From contig JBBBDQ010001456.1 of NCBI GenBank assembly GCA_037127315.1, positions 62,001 through 126,000 on the forward strand: a DNA stretch of 64,000 nucleotides, written 5' to 3'. Position numbers and translations under genes: made by a program. The stretch is from Ascarosepion bandense (taxonomy: Eukaryota; Mollusca; Cephalopoda; Sepiida; Sepiidae). Position 1 is the stretch's first letter, and each line of letters opens with the position of its first letter. Shown here piece after piece: positions 11,227-22,849 of this stretch. The notes beneath the pieces are model-generated. The model was given only the letters and a program-made list of their open reading frames with translations, was not told the DNA's origin and did not search any database.

Positions 11227-11640
11227 TAATAATGTTAGCACTGAAGTCCGTCGAACTCTCTGCCCATCGTACTCCTTGGATTTCAGTTTAGTACCAGATA
11301 TGTATATGGCTTTATTCAGCATTTTAGATCTCATCTTAGATGGTTTACCAATAATTTTTTAGTATTTAACATTGTGTTAACTATTACAAATAATCGATTG
11401 TCACACATAAAATGATGCATATTTTGATTAGTTGTTGATCCGGTTGTCTAACGAAGTAAAATCATTAGTATGTGAAAAAATCTTGACTTAAATCCTGACT
11501 CTATTTCTTTCCAGATAATTCTTTTTAATATAGATATTTATAAGCAGAATGAAAATAATTACAATGAAATAATTTCAAGTAATAATTTTGTATGAGTAAA
11601 AACTAGGAAAAATAAAAAGAATACCTCAAACCTCCACTGA
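11227..11640. other. no gene recognised
   Basis: AT-rich spacer between the microsatellite and the second mariner copy. Nothing supportable is seen. Confidence 0.5.
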
Positions 11641-12130
11641 ACCCTAAAAAAATAATGGTTACTGTATGATGGTCTTTCAACGGGGTTATTCATTATTCAT
11701 TCTTGTTTCAAGGGAAAACAATAGCAGCTTGGAAAAATTGTGTGTATGCACCGGAAATTTAAAAAAGCAACATCCTAGACTTGTGAATCGGGGATGGCCT
11801 AATTTTTCTGAACGACAATGCATGGCTGCGATCGCCCAAAAAACTGCATATGAAAATTTTATGAAAATTTGTCTCATCCCCCATATTCACCTGATATCTC
11901 CCCTAGTGATTATCATTTATTAAAGCATTTTGAGATATTCATACGCAATAAAACATTCTCCAATATGGAAGAAGTAATCGAAACATTTGAATTGTTTATC
12001 AAATGATAATTTTTTAAAGATGGGATCAATAATTTAGAGGTATATTGGAGAACTGTAATTCATCAAAATGGTGCTTATTTTAACTAAATAAATTATTTAT
12101 TTAATATTTCAGAAGCATTTTATTCATTTC
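11640..12130 (+). pseudogene. mariner/Tc1 transposase 3' part, copy 2
   Basis: Homologous to 1-480, and starting somewhat further upstream. The shared stretch starts at TTTCAAGGGAAAACAATA (11707; matches position 1). The catalytic-aspartate block is altered: FLNDNAW in place of LHDNARP. Downstream the HTQ/RNKTFSN region recurs in a shifted frame at 11940-11970, and the terminal part reads through 12130. Multiple frameshifts and stops. Its place before a repeat-B copy mirrors the order in 1-1500. Confidence 0.75.
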
Positions 12131-12249
12131 CTATAAAGTGTGTCATTTCATGTGTAAATGTTATAACTAACTAACTAACTATTGTTATTGCAAAATAAAA
12201 TTAAACTGGATATAAATGAATTACAAATATCAGGTTGAGAGAAATATAA

Positions 12250-12900
12250 GCTGCAAAAACTCAATAACAATTCATTTGAAATTTCTATCATACAAATATT
12301 TACTTTGACATTTAACATGTCCTCACTCCAACAATGATTATTTTTGCTTATCTGGTGCTGAATTTTTATATTTTGTCCCAATTTTTTACAATTCACTCTT
12401 AATCTCTTACGAAACAATTGCCTTTCTTTATAACAAAGTTTTTTGTCTTATTGTGCTTTTGTAAGGTGTTCAGATTCACGCATTTCAATAATTTGATACT
12501 TTCGCTAACAATTTGATCTTTTCATAAACAAATTGTTTTTTTATATTTATTTATAGTTTTTGCATTACATTCTCAAGTTTTTTCCTCATTATTTTCTCCC
12601 AATATTCTGTATCTTTTTAAGAGCTTTATATATTTTGATGTGTTATTTATGTTTAATAAAAAGGCTCGCAAAAGAACATTTTTGTGTCAGCGTATTCTGA
12701 AAATATTGCATTTTTAATATTGTGTTTATTGTATTTCTAATATTTTGTTTATTATCCGTTCATTTCAAGTTTTACTTAGTCGTTTCAAGTTTTGATTGCT
12801 TCAGAACGTGCCAATTTTTGTTTAATATTCGGAATAAGAGAAAATACATTCCCACTTTTTCCACTTTTTCCAAAAAATACTCTCTTATATCTCGAACTAA
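12250..12900. other. no gene recognised
   Basis: AT-rich. Frames at 12175-12417 and 12722-12922 have no recognisable motif. This stretch is extra relative to copy 1 of the duplicated layout. Confidence 0.5.
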
Positions 12901-12904
12901 GCAC

Positions 12905-13170
12905 CTCAACAGTGCGTTGTAGTGCAGTAGATATCGGCTCGGAACGAGAAACTGGAGAGACGAGTTCAAATTCCAGTTGAATTCGTTGCGTTCACTTACG
13001 CGCAATCTATTTACGCGCAAATACCCGTCTCTTTCCTCCAGCTATGGGAAGTTCGGGAGAGATTGGGTTCTATAACCTTGGTTGGCAACCAGTCTATCGC
13101 AGAAAGTAAATTTCTGCCTAGTCAGTTCAAGCGTGTATCACGTATGGCACTTAACTGACTGACATCAACA
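12905..13170 (+). mobile_element. tRNA-derived SINE candidate
   Basis: Contains a pol III A box matching the consensus (TAGTGCAGTAG, 12920-12930) and, 43 bp on, a B-box-like AGTTCAAATTC (12963-12973; two mismatches to the consensus). Between them lies a tRNA-like CTCGGAACGAG hairpin. A GC-richer body follows to about 13170. This arrangement is that of a tRNA-derived SINE. No second full copy is in the window, so the family boundaries are guessed. Confidence 0.55.
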
Positions 13171-13490
13171 GATTTGCGATAGTTAAAGTTTAAAATGCTT
13201 TTTTAAAAGTGGAATGTTTTTCTTGAAGCTTTTATTTTTTGTATTATTTTAAATTCAAGCTAATAGATTAAATTTAATATTTTCAATTATTAAAATACGT
13301 TACTGTATTTCAGAACTTCATTTAAAATTGATTGGAATTAATTCTCGTTTAAAAAGCCATTTTAGCCACTGTCATCGCAATGTAATTGCCGTTATTAAAA
13401 ATATGTAAAAAATAAAATATCCTTTTCTGAAACTTCATTTGAGGAACATTTAATGTTTAAATAAACTTCTTTGAAACAAATATTAATTTA

Positions 13491-14310
13491 ACGCGGTGGT
13501 ACCTATTTATTTTAAGTGTTGACATTGAATTACGGACTGAAGTTTATCTAATGTTTTTCTTTATTGGTCATATCTCTGTGCGTCTTTTTTATAATATGCG
13601 CGCCTTTTTTACGTAAGTTTTTAACTAGTCAGTAATCTTAAAAAATTATGAAAATATTCTTCGTAATCTAATGTCTTCTTCAATTTTAGGTACATTGGCT
13701 TAAAATTTACTAATATTATCGCTATTATTTTCGAATATAGTCTTGTAAAAACTAGGAAAAATAACCCTTTTTGCATCGAATCATTATAATTGGTGAGAAA
13801 TGTTTCGTATGTACAAAGATTTGCAGGTGTATATGCATATAAAAACAATTCAAAATACTTTTTAAAATATTGGGAATAGCTAAAATGTACTAAGCTTTTC
13901 TATTTTCAAATTGTGAATACAATGTTTACTTAATAAAATTATCTATAAAATAAGATATATTTAAAAGAGTTAACACGTAACAATTAAAATGAACAAAATC
14001 AAATTTTTTCTAATATTTTATTTTTTTTCTTAAGACAAAAGTGTCCATAATAGATCTTAATCATAAAATCAATTAAAAGCTTTTCTAATTAAATAACGTT
14101 TTAGCTTTATTGCACTTTTTCATTTTATGTTTCAGAGTAGATTTTCGGTGACTGGGTGTCCTGTTTTACAAAAGAAATTTACGATTTAATTTTCCCAAAG
14201 AATTTTGTTTTTAACTAATATAAACATAACCGCTACAAAATTTAATTTTCGTGAAATTTCTCAAAATTGAATAAGTGGTAGTGTAACAGATGTAAAAAAA
14301 ATTATTTCCA
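13491..14310. repeat. dispersed noncoding repeat B, copy 2
   Basis: Close match of 678-1500, starting at the same ACGCGGTGGTACC and ending at the same GTAACAGATGTAAAAAA. Differences are scattered point changes and short indels. It lies between mariner copy 2 and LINE sequence, the same relative place as in copy 1. Confidence 0.65.
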
Positions 14311-14394
14311 CTAAGATTTTCTAAAAAGGAAACATTTCTTAGATTTCATTTATTTGTGAATAAGTCTTGAAAGTTTCATTAAAATTCGACAAAC

Positions 14395-15059
14395 TCTCTC
14401 CCATTAGCATGGAACAGGCTTGCCTCCCAGAGAGTAAATCACTAAGCCTGCTTGGCTGACACTCTCAGCGGACCTCAAGTGGAATGACTACGTCGAATCC
14501 ATTGCTAAATCGGCAGCTATGAAAGTCGGCTCTCTGTGCAGGGCCCGTAAATTCTTTCCGCCTGAATCTATCCAGCAATTATATAAATCCACCATCCGCC
14601 CGTGTATTGAGTACTCCTGCCACATCTGGTTGGGTGCCCCTTCTATTCTCCTCGGGGTCCTAGACAAAATACAGCGAAGAATCTGTAATGTGATTGATAC
14701 CGACTTGGCTGACCGCCTGCAGTATCTCTCTCATCGGCGTGACGTGGCTTCCCTGTGCCTCTTCTATAAATACTATCATGGCTTCTGCTCTGACGAACTT
14801 AAATCACTGGTGCCCCCTAGATGTGAATTTGCAGGAGATACTAGATTGGCAACTAGGTCCCACCCTTTTACAGTGAAACCGATGAAATGTAACCGCAATT
14901 TCTACTCCAACAGTTTCTTTCCTCGCACTTCCCGCCTGTGGAATTCCCTACCGTATGCTTGCTTCCCCGACGGCTACAACCTCCAGGAATTTAAATGTAA
15001 GGTCAATAGACACCTCCTAACACACTAACTCACTCCCACTCTCTCCAACTCTCTCCCGA
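14395..15059 (+). pseudogene. LINE ORF2 C-terminal fragment, sense
   Basis: Open from 14519 to 15028 (169 codons): KVGSLCRARKFFPPESIQQL YKSTIRPCIEYSCHIW, then LDKIQRRICNVI, FYKYYHGFCSDELKSL and TSRLWNSLPYACFPDGYN, ending in LLTH. This is the region after the RT of the LINE family at 40821-43575. The piece before 14519 continues in a shifted frame (SMEQACLPES near 14410). It has intact C-terminal sequence but no RT core. It ends abruptly at about 15059 against the same LINE in the opposite strand. Confidence 0.85.
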
Positions 15060-15595
15060 GACGAACCAGTTACAGAGGGTGTCCGACAAAGGGTAATAGA
15101 ATGAGGGAATACAGGTGTGATGACAGTTGCGAAGGTAGAGTGAGAAATGAAAAGAACAAAATACACGGGGTGATGTAGAAAGTACGAAGGAAGGACTGGA
15201 GTCAAGTGGATAAGGGATGGGAATTGACATAGTATTTAAATTCCTGGAGGCTGTAGCCGTCAGGAAAGCATGTATACGGAAGGGAGTTCAACAGACGGGA
15301 AGTGCGAGAAAAGAAGTTGATGGATTAGAATTGTCGGCTGCATTTGGTTGATTTAACTGTAAAAGGATGGGACCTCGTTGTCAGTCTGGTTGCTCGCGTA
15401 AATTCTTGTGGAGGGGCACCAGTGAGCTAAGTTATTCAGAGCAGAAGCCATGAAAATGTTTGTAGAAGAGACAGAGGGAAACTACATCCCACCGGTGAGA
15501 AAGTGGCTGGAGTCTAGCTGCCATATCTGGACCGATCACATAACAGATTCTCATTTGGAGCCTGTCGAGAACTCTGAGATGGACAACAGGCGCTT
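15060..15595 (-). mobile_element. LINE 3' fragment, antisense, copy 2 of the Ty3 insertion
   Basis: Matches 3802-4335 at high identity, with the same truncation and the same junction into Ty3 integrase. Read on the minus strand it covers the ORF2 C-terminus and 3' region of the LINE. It lies tail to tail with the sense fragment 14395-15059. Confidence 0.8.
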
Positions 15596-16060
15596 CCGAT
15601 CAGATCTGACAACAGTAACACAAGCTTTGGTGGTCGTGATCTTTACAATAAGTGAAATCTTTAAGTTTTCGCCATACTATATGCTATACGGGTGACATGT
15701 ATTCTTGCCAGTAGATTATTTGTTAAGGCCCCGCAGAAGGTATATAGGAGAAGACTACCACCAATTGAAAATTGAGCAGCAGCATAAGTTCTTTACCCGG
15801 GCCAATAGAAGGATCAAATTGCGCAAAAGAAGGGAAATGATAGAGTGAATAGAGAGAGAAAGGAGATAGAGTTAGTGGGTTGGGACCCCGTGTTTTATAA
15901 AATTCACCAGAGTGAAGGAAAATTGCATCAGAGGTTGGAACTCTATTATAGAATAGTGGAACAGACGGGTCCACTGTCATTTCTGATCTGGGATCAGATG
16001 GCAGAGCGAGTGAAAAGGGCTCTTACTAATGACCTAAAAATTAGCCGAAATAGCTGATTG
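15596..16060 (+). pseudogene. Ty3-type integrase C-terminal part, copy 2
   Basis: Second copy of 4336-4810. FKFSPYYMLYG near 15661-15693 is followed by a stop, then YHQLKIEQQHKFF and, in 15845-16057, VGWDPVFYKIHQSEGKLHQR and TGPLSFLIWDQ. The same stops are present as in copy 1, so both descend from one already broken copy. Only a handful of substitutions separate them. Confidence 0.85.
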
Positions 16061-16690
16061 GGAGGTAACTGAATCACGGAACAAGGAACCACAGAGGAGA
16101 AAGGTAACCCTTCTGGAACTGAAAGAAATGAAGATGGTTAAAGACTCTGAGGAGGACGAAAAGGAAAGACGCCATCAACACATAGAAATCCGTGACGGTG
16201 CATCGGGTAGAGTGGTCCGTGCACCCTCATCACAAAAGGTGCCTCGGAATGTCGCGGAACTATGACAAAGACGAGAGAACCGATTGGCGAGGTCCAGGAG
16301 TCAGGCTTTAAGCCTTCTGAAAATGAGGAAGAAAATGCGTGAGAGGAAGAGGTTGAGATACCTCATTCCCAATTCCACAAACGTTTAAGGGGAGTAGGGG
16401 TAAGGTCAGTATTACACCTTAAGCAGAGGCTGAAAGGGTCGAGAAACCTCGAATCTCAACAAAAGAAAAAGGCTGTGAGCAATGGGATTAGTGAATTCTG
16501 TGTAGGTGCGCAACGACGTTAGATTCCAGTAACTAGTCGGGATTGGTTGAGGGTGATAGAGGTATGGATAGCGCGTCACAGAGGACGGAAGATATTACTT
16601 GCTGGTGCTATTGTTGGATTGTGTGTCCGGCGGTGGGATCGGTGAGACACAACCTTTGGGCCTCACACCTGTCCGGAATCGATCAGCTCT
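16061..16690 (+). mobile_element. Ty3 element 3' region, copy 2
   Basis: Matches 4810-5460 up to the phrase GGAATCGATCAGCTCTCT, where copy 1 enters a GA run and this copy a short CT run. A small deletion near 16250 relative to copy 1 is visible. Function of the encoded region unknown. Confidence 0.6.
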
Positions 16691-16699
16691 CTCTCTCTC

Positions 16700-17360
16700 T
16701 CTCTCTGTGAGGAAGTCATTCCCGGTAGCAATTGTAAAGGCAGTGAGAGATGAAGAGAAAGACATTAGAGATTGAGTTACTCGATGCGAGCGAGAAAAAG
16801 GAGAGACAGGCTAGGTAAATATATAATTATTGCTTGCTGACATGAACGAAAATATCAACCGGAGGCGTTGGGCACGTGTACATCATTAAACTTTATTTAT
16901 GTTACGGGCAATCACAAACTGCGTGTACTAGAGTATTTAATAACGAGGAGATAAGAAAAAAAATTAATCAGAGTTGTCAAGTAGAAATACTCTCGAATAC
17001 TGTGCTTCTCCAGACTATTAATATCCCAGACGGGATTTGGGCAAATTAATCTGTTTATGTTGTGTAGGAGAGAACTCAGCCACATTGTTTATAATTGAGC
17101 TGCCGCCGAGATGTTCCATATTTGGAGTGTTCACTTCCTTCCGCCGATATTATCAGGAGGAAGAAAAGTATGAGGAACGGGACTCACCTCTAAAATTAGT
17201 AAAGAAAAGCCTAAGTAATTGGACGGAATTATGAGAACCAGTGGTAGAAAAATTCACCGAAAGTACTCTAGAGAAAATATCAAAGTTGACAGAGCCTGCA
17301 GACAGAATTATCCTGGACCAACTGAGGAAAATTAACTAAATACTTTAGGTGAGAGTAAAG
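16700..17360 (+). other. possible continuation of the Ty3 element beyond copy 1
   Basis: Copy 1 is cut by a microsatellite, but here sequence of similar purine-rich character continues. Short frames include 17037-17234 and a charged stretch reading EKFTESTLEKISKLTEPADR near 17248-17300 in an adjacent frame. This could be a further element-encoded ORF or unrelated sequence. No domain is recognised. Confidence 0.3.
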
Positions 17361-19500
17361 TGGGGGAGGAAAATAAGAAGACCATAATGAACAGGTCAGC
17401 ATTAATAGGTATCCCGATAATTATTGCTACCATAGAATATAAAAACTAAAAAAGTATAAGGGAAATCGGCTGCTGGTATTCTAGCGAATTCGTAAATGCT
17501 CGAAAAGTGAGTCTCGTCCAGGGTTCCTTAACCAAACAGGTTGAACCAAGACGAAAAAGAAACCAGGCTGGATTCGACGGAAGAGCTGAACCCGGAGCCA
17601 ACAGCTATTGATGAGAGACCGAAGCCTCTTATTTTGTAGAAGAGAAAGGTGACCAAACAGGGCAGACCATAAAAATACAAAAATAGAGGAAAAAGGAACT
17701 TTTAAGTGGTGATGCGAACCCCTTATATACATAATGCATGATAATGAAAAAAAAATGGTTCCATCTTTGTCTTTGTCTTGAATAAATTGATTGTAAAACA
17801 TCTTCTCAGTTAAACTTTTTACTGCTTTGAATATTTATGATTCAGGATGAAGATTTTCAATACCTCTGATTGTTTTATCAATTTCTTTTTCGCTGTTGTC
17901 ATTTGTGTTATTAACTGTTCTCAATTCTTTGAAATTTTCTATATCATTTCATCATTATATTGGCTATCTGATTTTCTTTTTTTACCGTGATATTTATATG
18001 TTCTGTTGGTGTTTACTATAGTTTTATAACCAAGAATTTCTTCTGATTGTATTATATTAACAGCTTGATTCAATTCCTTTTTAACATGCTTGTTCTTTCG
18101 GATATTATCAAATTTTTCTTTGGCCATATTTTTCCTGCTATTCTCTAATTCACTGGTTCATGAAGGCGGATAACATAGATGAGCGGTGATGCTTTTATTT
18201 TTCTGTTTCTGTAAAAGAAGCATGGCGTGATCTTCATTCTGATCAAAACTAATATATGATCACAACTGACTTGACTGCCTGAATATGATCAAGCATTTTG
18301 TTACACGTTTTTCACAGTCCCTAAAATAGACGGATAATGAATATCACCAGGCAAACAAAGCTATAGTTCGACCAACCACTTAAAAATCTTTCATGGCCAC
18401 GATGTAACAAAAGAAATAAATAACAAGGAGAACAAAATTTGTTAGTATCGGCCAACTATATCATGCCCCAGAACAAAGCCGGTAGATTTCAATGTTTCGC
18501 TTCACTTGAACAAATATTAAGCCTTTCCAGTTCCACCTGTCTGTTTGACGGCAATCATCAGCATATGTACCTAAATGTTGACTTTTTTCCCTTCAGAAAA
18601 TCAGTGAAATCGATCTCATGCAGCTTGCCGCTTACGGTATTGGTGGTCGGCTTGAGTGTGGAAAGATATTTGAAAAATAAACCAAACGTTTCCTTTAAAG
18701 TTAACAGAATTTAATTTGAAATGAAAAACTAATTTAACTTCTTCGAAATATTGCAATGAGAGTTCTCTCTATTCATTGGCGAGATACAGTTGTGTTATTA
18801 TGTTATTATAATATATTATGTGCCAAACGAAATACGCTCTTGCTTATATGAGGAAATCTTCCAGCGATTACAATGATTAATGACTTCACTCTACCCAGGC
18901 AGGTTTTAAAAAGTGAAAATTCAAAATGCTCATAGCTGAAGTTTTATTATCTTCATATTCTCTTAAATTACCTAGATGACTTTTTTTTTTACTAGTCAAG
19001 GATTTCTCACGAGAAATAAAAATACTGATAATTAAAAAAAATGCAGACGATTGTCATATATACATCTCTCTAAACCACAGCTTAAAATCAATTTTGCCCT
19101 TACCAGTTTTCAAACCTTGTACTAACTCTTTTAAAACAGACACTGGTGGTATTAATAAAAAAAGAAATTGCCAAGTGTCACATATCAGCATCCCAACCCC
19201 GTAATGGCTGAAAGATATATAACACTGATACTTGTACTTGAAAATACTTACTTTACTTTATCAACTATCAATACAACTCTCCATTTCCTTCTTCAAATTT
19301 TTGATCCAGGGTTCGTGCCCTACTGAAACTAGAGCTGAATTTGCCAAACAATGATTTAATTTGCTGTTTACTTAAATTTTAACTCTGAAACACTGTTTCA
19401 GAATCATTACTCGGTTACAATAAAACCGTGAGACAATGAGAAGCGAGAAGCATTTTTAAAGCGGTTATATAATATGTATATAAACACATGGAAAATCAAC
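17360..19500. other. no gene recognised
   Basis: Minus-strand frames 17801-17481 and 18127-17939 (lysine-rich) and the plus frame 18439-18714 have no motif I can name. Some may be old LINE sequence, but I cannot show it. Confidence 0.45.
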
Positions 19501-19519
19501 AACAATCAGAGTCGATAAA

Positions 19520-19615
19520 TTAACCCTTTGTTGCATATTAGTTACTATTGTAACCAATATGCAACAAAGGTTAGAGAAAGGTTACAATTGTAACCAATAT
19601 GCAACAAAGAGTTAA
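19520..19615. mobile_element. short TTAA-flanked MITE, piggyBac-like
   Basis: TTAA at 19520-19523 and 19612-19615 flank an 88-bp unit. Its ends are CCCTTTGTTGCATATT (19524-19539) and AATATGCAACAAAGAG (19596-19611), inverted repeats of 16 bp with one mismatch. TTAA duplication with CCC-type ends is the hallmark of piggyBac-mobilised elements. Inside, the right-hand half (GTAACCAATATGCAACAAAG) occurs twice, so the unit folds on itself in two ways. It encodes nothing. Confidence 0.75.
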
Positions 19616-19619
19616 TTAT

Positions 19620-20333
19620 TTTCATTTCCAGATGCAGCGGTCATCCTAACATACCCAGAGACGAAATAAAACATTTACACGACTAGCTGGCAAACTTAGA
19701 AGGCTAAATCATCATTTGCTGCATTGAAAGCAAACATACTTTCTTTCACAACATGGACAAGCTGTGGCTACAATATCTGGATAAAATCATACGTCATATA
19801 TACATTTACTTCTTCTCTTTCTCTCGCAGGACTTGTATTGTAGGTACTTCCACCCATTTTCGATACCTAAGTGTTAAAGTGAATTTTAGAAATAAAAACG
19901 TTTTCTTGAAATTATATTGAATAGAATCTTTCTCAAAAGTTATTATTTTTTCGTCCAGTTTTTGACATACTGGCAGGTTTGTAAACAAAAGTTAATCTCA
20001 GTTTTAAAAATCTTGCACAAATAAAATATATATCTGTGACACGTTATTTTGAAAAACTTGCAAACTTAAAGTTAAATTTTATTTGAAACAAGTATTACTT
20101 GCTTATAGTACGACATTTAGAATAAAAATATTTCTTAATTACGGAGATCATATTTTTCTGACTCGTTAAGTGATTGATCACAGCCAGATGTGTTGACAAG
20201 CTAAGTACGGTTGACCAGTATTGACTTAAATTTATGAAACCTTAGTAAACTTTTTGCAAATAGATCAACCATTGAAAACACGTAACCTTTTAATGATATG
20301 TCACTTATGACATCTCGTACTAAAAAGAGATTT

Positions 20334-20335
<2 letters not shown>
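19620..20335. other. no gene recognised
   Basis: AT-rich spacer without supportable features. Words near 20000-20130 recur at 58860-59030, indicating a dispersed noncoding repeat. Confidence 0.45.

Positions 20336-20381
<46 letters not shown>
20336..20381. repeat. (CA)n microsatellite
   Basis: Uninterrupted CA run. Confidence 0.97.
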
Positions 20382-20384
<3 letters not shown>

Positions 20385-20399
20385 ATTAATTATTTGAAA

Positions 20400-21440
20400 A
20401 ATTTTGCTGCGTTTTAAGTTTTTCAGTTTTCGATTAATAAATATAGTCTTCACGTAATAACGTAATACAGACAGTGATTCGAAGAAATTTTAAAAGATTT
20501 TTAAAAATCTATAAATTATTATAATTAAGAAAATAAAAATGAAAACAATTCTTGTGAATATTCATTATTCACCGAAAAAAATTTTCTTCACACTATTATA
20601 TCTTTAATATTTATAAAAGCAATTAATAATTTATCTAAATAAAAAATGGCATAGTTTTATTACATTTTTATTTCACTATTCGGAGCAGATTTTTGGAAAA
20701 GTGGTAACTGCTTGAAAAAAAGTGATTTACATTTCCCAGTGAGTCCTGTGTTTAAGTAATAAAATAAATTTGCTGACTATAATCAATTTGTAGAAATTTC
20801 AAGAAATTAATTTGGAGGGGTAACAGATGTAAAAAATATTTTTTCAGGATTTTATAAAAGTAATAGTTTTAAAAATAATTTCACTCATTTGTGAATAAGT
20901 CCTGAAAGTTTCATTAAAATTTGACAATTATTTGATTTTCGAAAGAATTTCTAAATTAATCTGTTTTTTATCGAAAAAACAAATGAGTTTCTTAATATTG
21001 AATTTCTGATAGATAAATGTAAAAATCTAATCGCCCGCTAGTGGAAAAAAACAAAACAAACAAAACAAAACAAAAAAAACGAAACAAAACAAAAAAAACA
21101 AAACAAAACAAAAGACAAAACAAAACAAAACAGAACAAAAAACACAAGATTTTTCATAAAAAATTCGAACTTGTTAGAAAGGATTAAAAAATTTAAAAAC
21201 TGCTTTGATAAAAATCAAAGCAGTTTTTAATTTTTTTTAATCTTAATAATAACATTCATATTTTGACGATATTAAGTTTGGACCTCTTTAACATCATGTT
21301 ATACTATTTTTTCAGCGAATTAGTTGAGGTACCTATTATTGTTTTATATAAAGATTTATTTTGTGTTTATTTATTTTGTGTAAAAAAATATTTTTGTCTA
21401 AAAATAGATTTATTTTGTGTTTAGCATTATCTGTTCGTCA
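20400..21440. repeat. diverged member of repeat B family
   Basis: AT-rich noncoding block resembling the repeat-B copies (for example ATTTTTGGAAAAGTGG, TAACAGATGTAAAAAA near 20820 and GTGAATAAGTCCTGAAAG near 20892). It includes an A4-5C simple tract at 21050-21145 and a hairpin at 21182-21243. A GAGGTACCTATTATTG end-like phrase lies near 21323. Confidence 0.45.
21182..21243. repeat. long perfect-core hairpin
   Basis: TTAAAAACTGCTTTGAT (21193-21209) and ATCAAAGCAGTTTTTAA (21214-21230) are exact reverse complements around an AAAA loop. The flanks extend the pairing with few mismatches. Confidence 0.85.
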
Positions 21441-22130
21441 TTACACAAGGTCAATACTCAAATATATTGGGAACGGACTTTGTCAGGAGCTGCTCTCATT
21501 GGTAATAACTTCCTAGCCGCCATATATTCCCATGTTTCTCTGTGCCAGTGGCGATTCTACGGAAATAGGGAGATAGAAGTGGGCCAACCCCCCCAAATTT
21601 TGGCTGGCCCCACGGTGGCCCCTTCACTTTTATAAGCTTCAAAAATTTATGAAACTGATCAGTCTTTGATTTTGATAAAAGCTGCTCTTCAGCACTTTTC
21701 TCTTTACGTTTTCTTTTTCATTTAGATTTTTAATGACACATAAAGAGACCAGTTTAGAAGAAAAACAAACAAAATAAAACTTCCAGATAGAAACAGACAT
21801 GTTGTTAGGGAAAGAAAGAGTCATATTTTTATAACTGAAGGAAGACGTTAATTAAAAATAATGTCCCAACTTGATATATCCATACATAGGCAGTCAGGGG
21901 TTTATGGCCGAGTGAAAGAACTGGTTAGTAATTATGCTGCTTGAGACACCCCTCCCGCTCCTCAGATGAATCTCGGCCCTTAAGTGCCGTCCCCACTCTG
22001 CGTATTCCACAATTGCTATTGTTCTGTGCCTTACCGGATGTGTGAAATAACTTTTGTAATAAAGAAACTGTGTATGTTAGAAAATTCAACTAACATTTGT
22101 CTTGTATTTCTGGATCTGATTAGACCTTTT
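21440..22130. other. no gene recognised
   Basis: Contains a C-rich patch at 21570-21620 and unremarkable AT-rich sequence. No motif. Confidence 0.45.
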
Positions 22131-22500
22131 TTTTCCAACTTTTGCATTGAAGTCCCTACAATTAGGAAAGGTGAAGATTTTGTATTAGTTTTTTTTATTT
22201 ATTTTTCTGATAGTATAAACGATGTTTTCGTATATCTAAAGTTCTGCTGGATCTTCTTTATTTCATCTTTAGTTTTCTATCCGATGATTTGATAAACTCG
22301 TTGCTGTAGGGTTTCTTTGGTCGTATTTGAAGATTTATACTTTCAGTTTGAATGCATTCATATTTCTTTATATTTATCTTGAGCTGCAAAACTAATATTC
22401 TGTCTGAGTTTTTCCAATCTATGGATGCTATTCTTCCATTTGGCATTAGGAACAAAACCATTTCCAATGTGGCAAAGCTTAAAATTTGAAAGGTAACATT
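22010..22500 (-). pseudogene. probable RTE-type LINE endonuclease relic
   Basis: On the minus strand a frame near 22460-22340 reads KNSDRILVLQLKINIKKYE, resembling the endonuclease end (cf. NDHVPVICKLRIKLRR in the 9.8 kb copy). Further on, 22130-22030 reads NTRQMLVEFSNIHSFFITKV, resembling an earlier endonuclease strand. The order of the two is not the normal one, so this may be two fragments or a rearranged copy. Assignment is tentative. Confidence 0.4.
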
Positions 22501-22604
22501 TCTTATCTGTAATATTGCAACATTATTTCGTTGTTGTAATTTTTTTAAGACAATAACATATCGAAATAATATTAAGAAAGAAATTTTAAAAATCATCTTA
22601 ATAC

Positions 22605-22750
22605 ATTTGCATTTATTTTAGTGTAAATGGGCATAATATATCCACAACAAAGTCATACAACTAACATATTTATTCACTATCTTGGAGGCACTAACTCAAT
22701 TACTTCTACGGTTAAGGGAGTGTAACTCTTATTATTGAAGAGTTCCTTTA
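22605..22750 (-). repeat. LTR of reversed Ty3 element (3' LTR)
   Basis: The phrases AGTGTAAATGGGCATAATA, ACTAAC and CTACGGTTAAGG occur here and, in the same order and spacing, at 27541-27632. A minus-strand AATAAA lies in both. The pair brackets about 4.8 kb of reversed Ty3 sequence, so they are read as its two short LTRs. Divergence is substantial, so the insertion is old. Confidence 0.6.
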
Positions 22751-22849
22751 TTATTTTCCATCCTTCTTGTCAAAAGATATTGTTCATAAGGTTTATTATG
22801 CTATCTAGTTTTATTTGTATATAACAAAGTCTTTACATTTTTCTGGAAC

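Noticed and set aside
11000..11362. 120-codon frame rich in I/Y and V/C as a membrane protein
   Set aside because: Most of it is translated (TA)n and (GT)n microsatellite.
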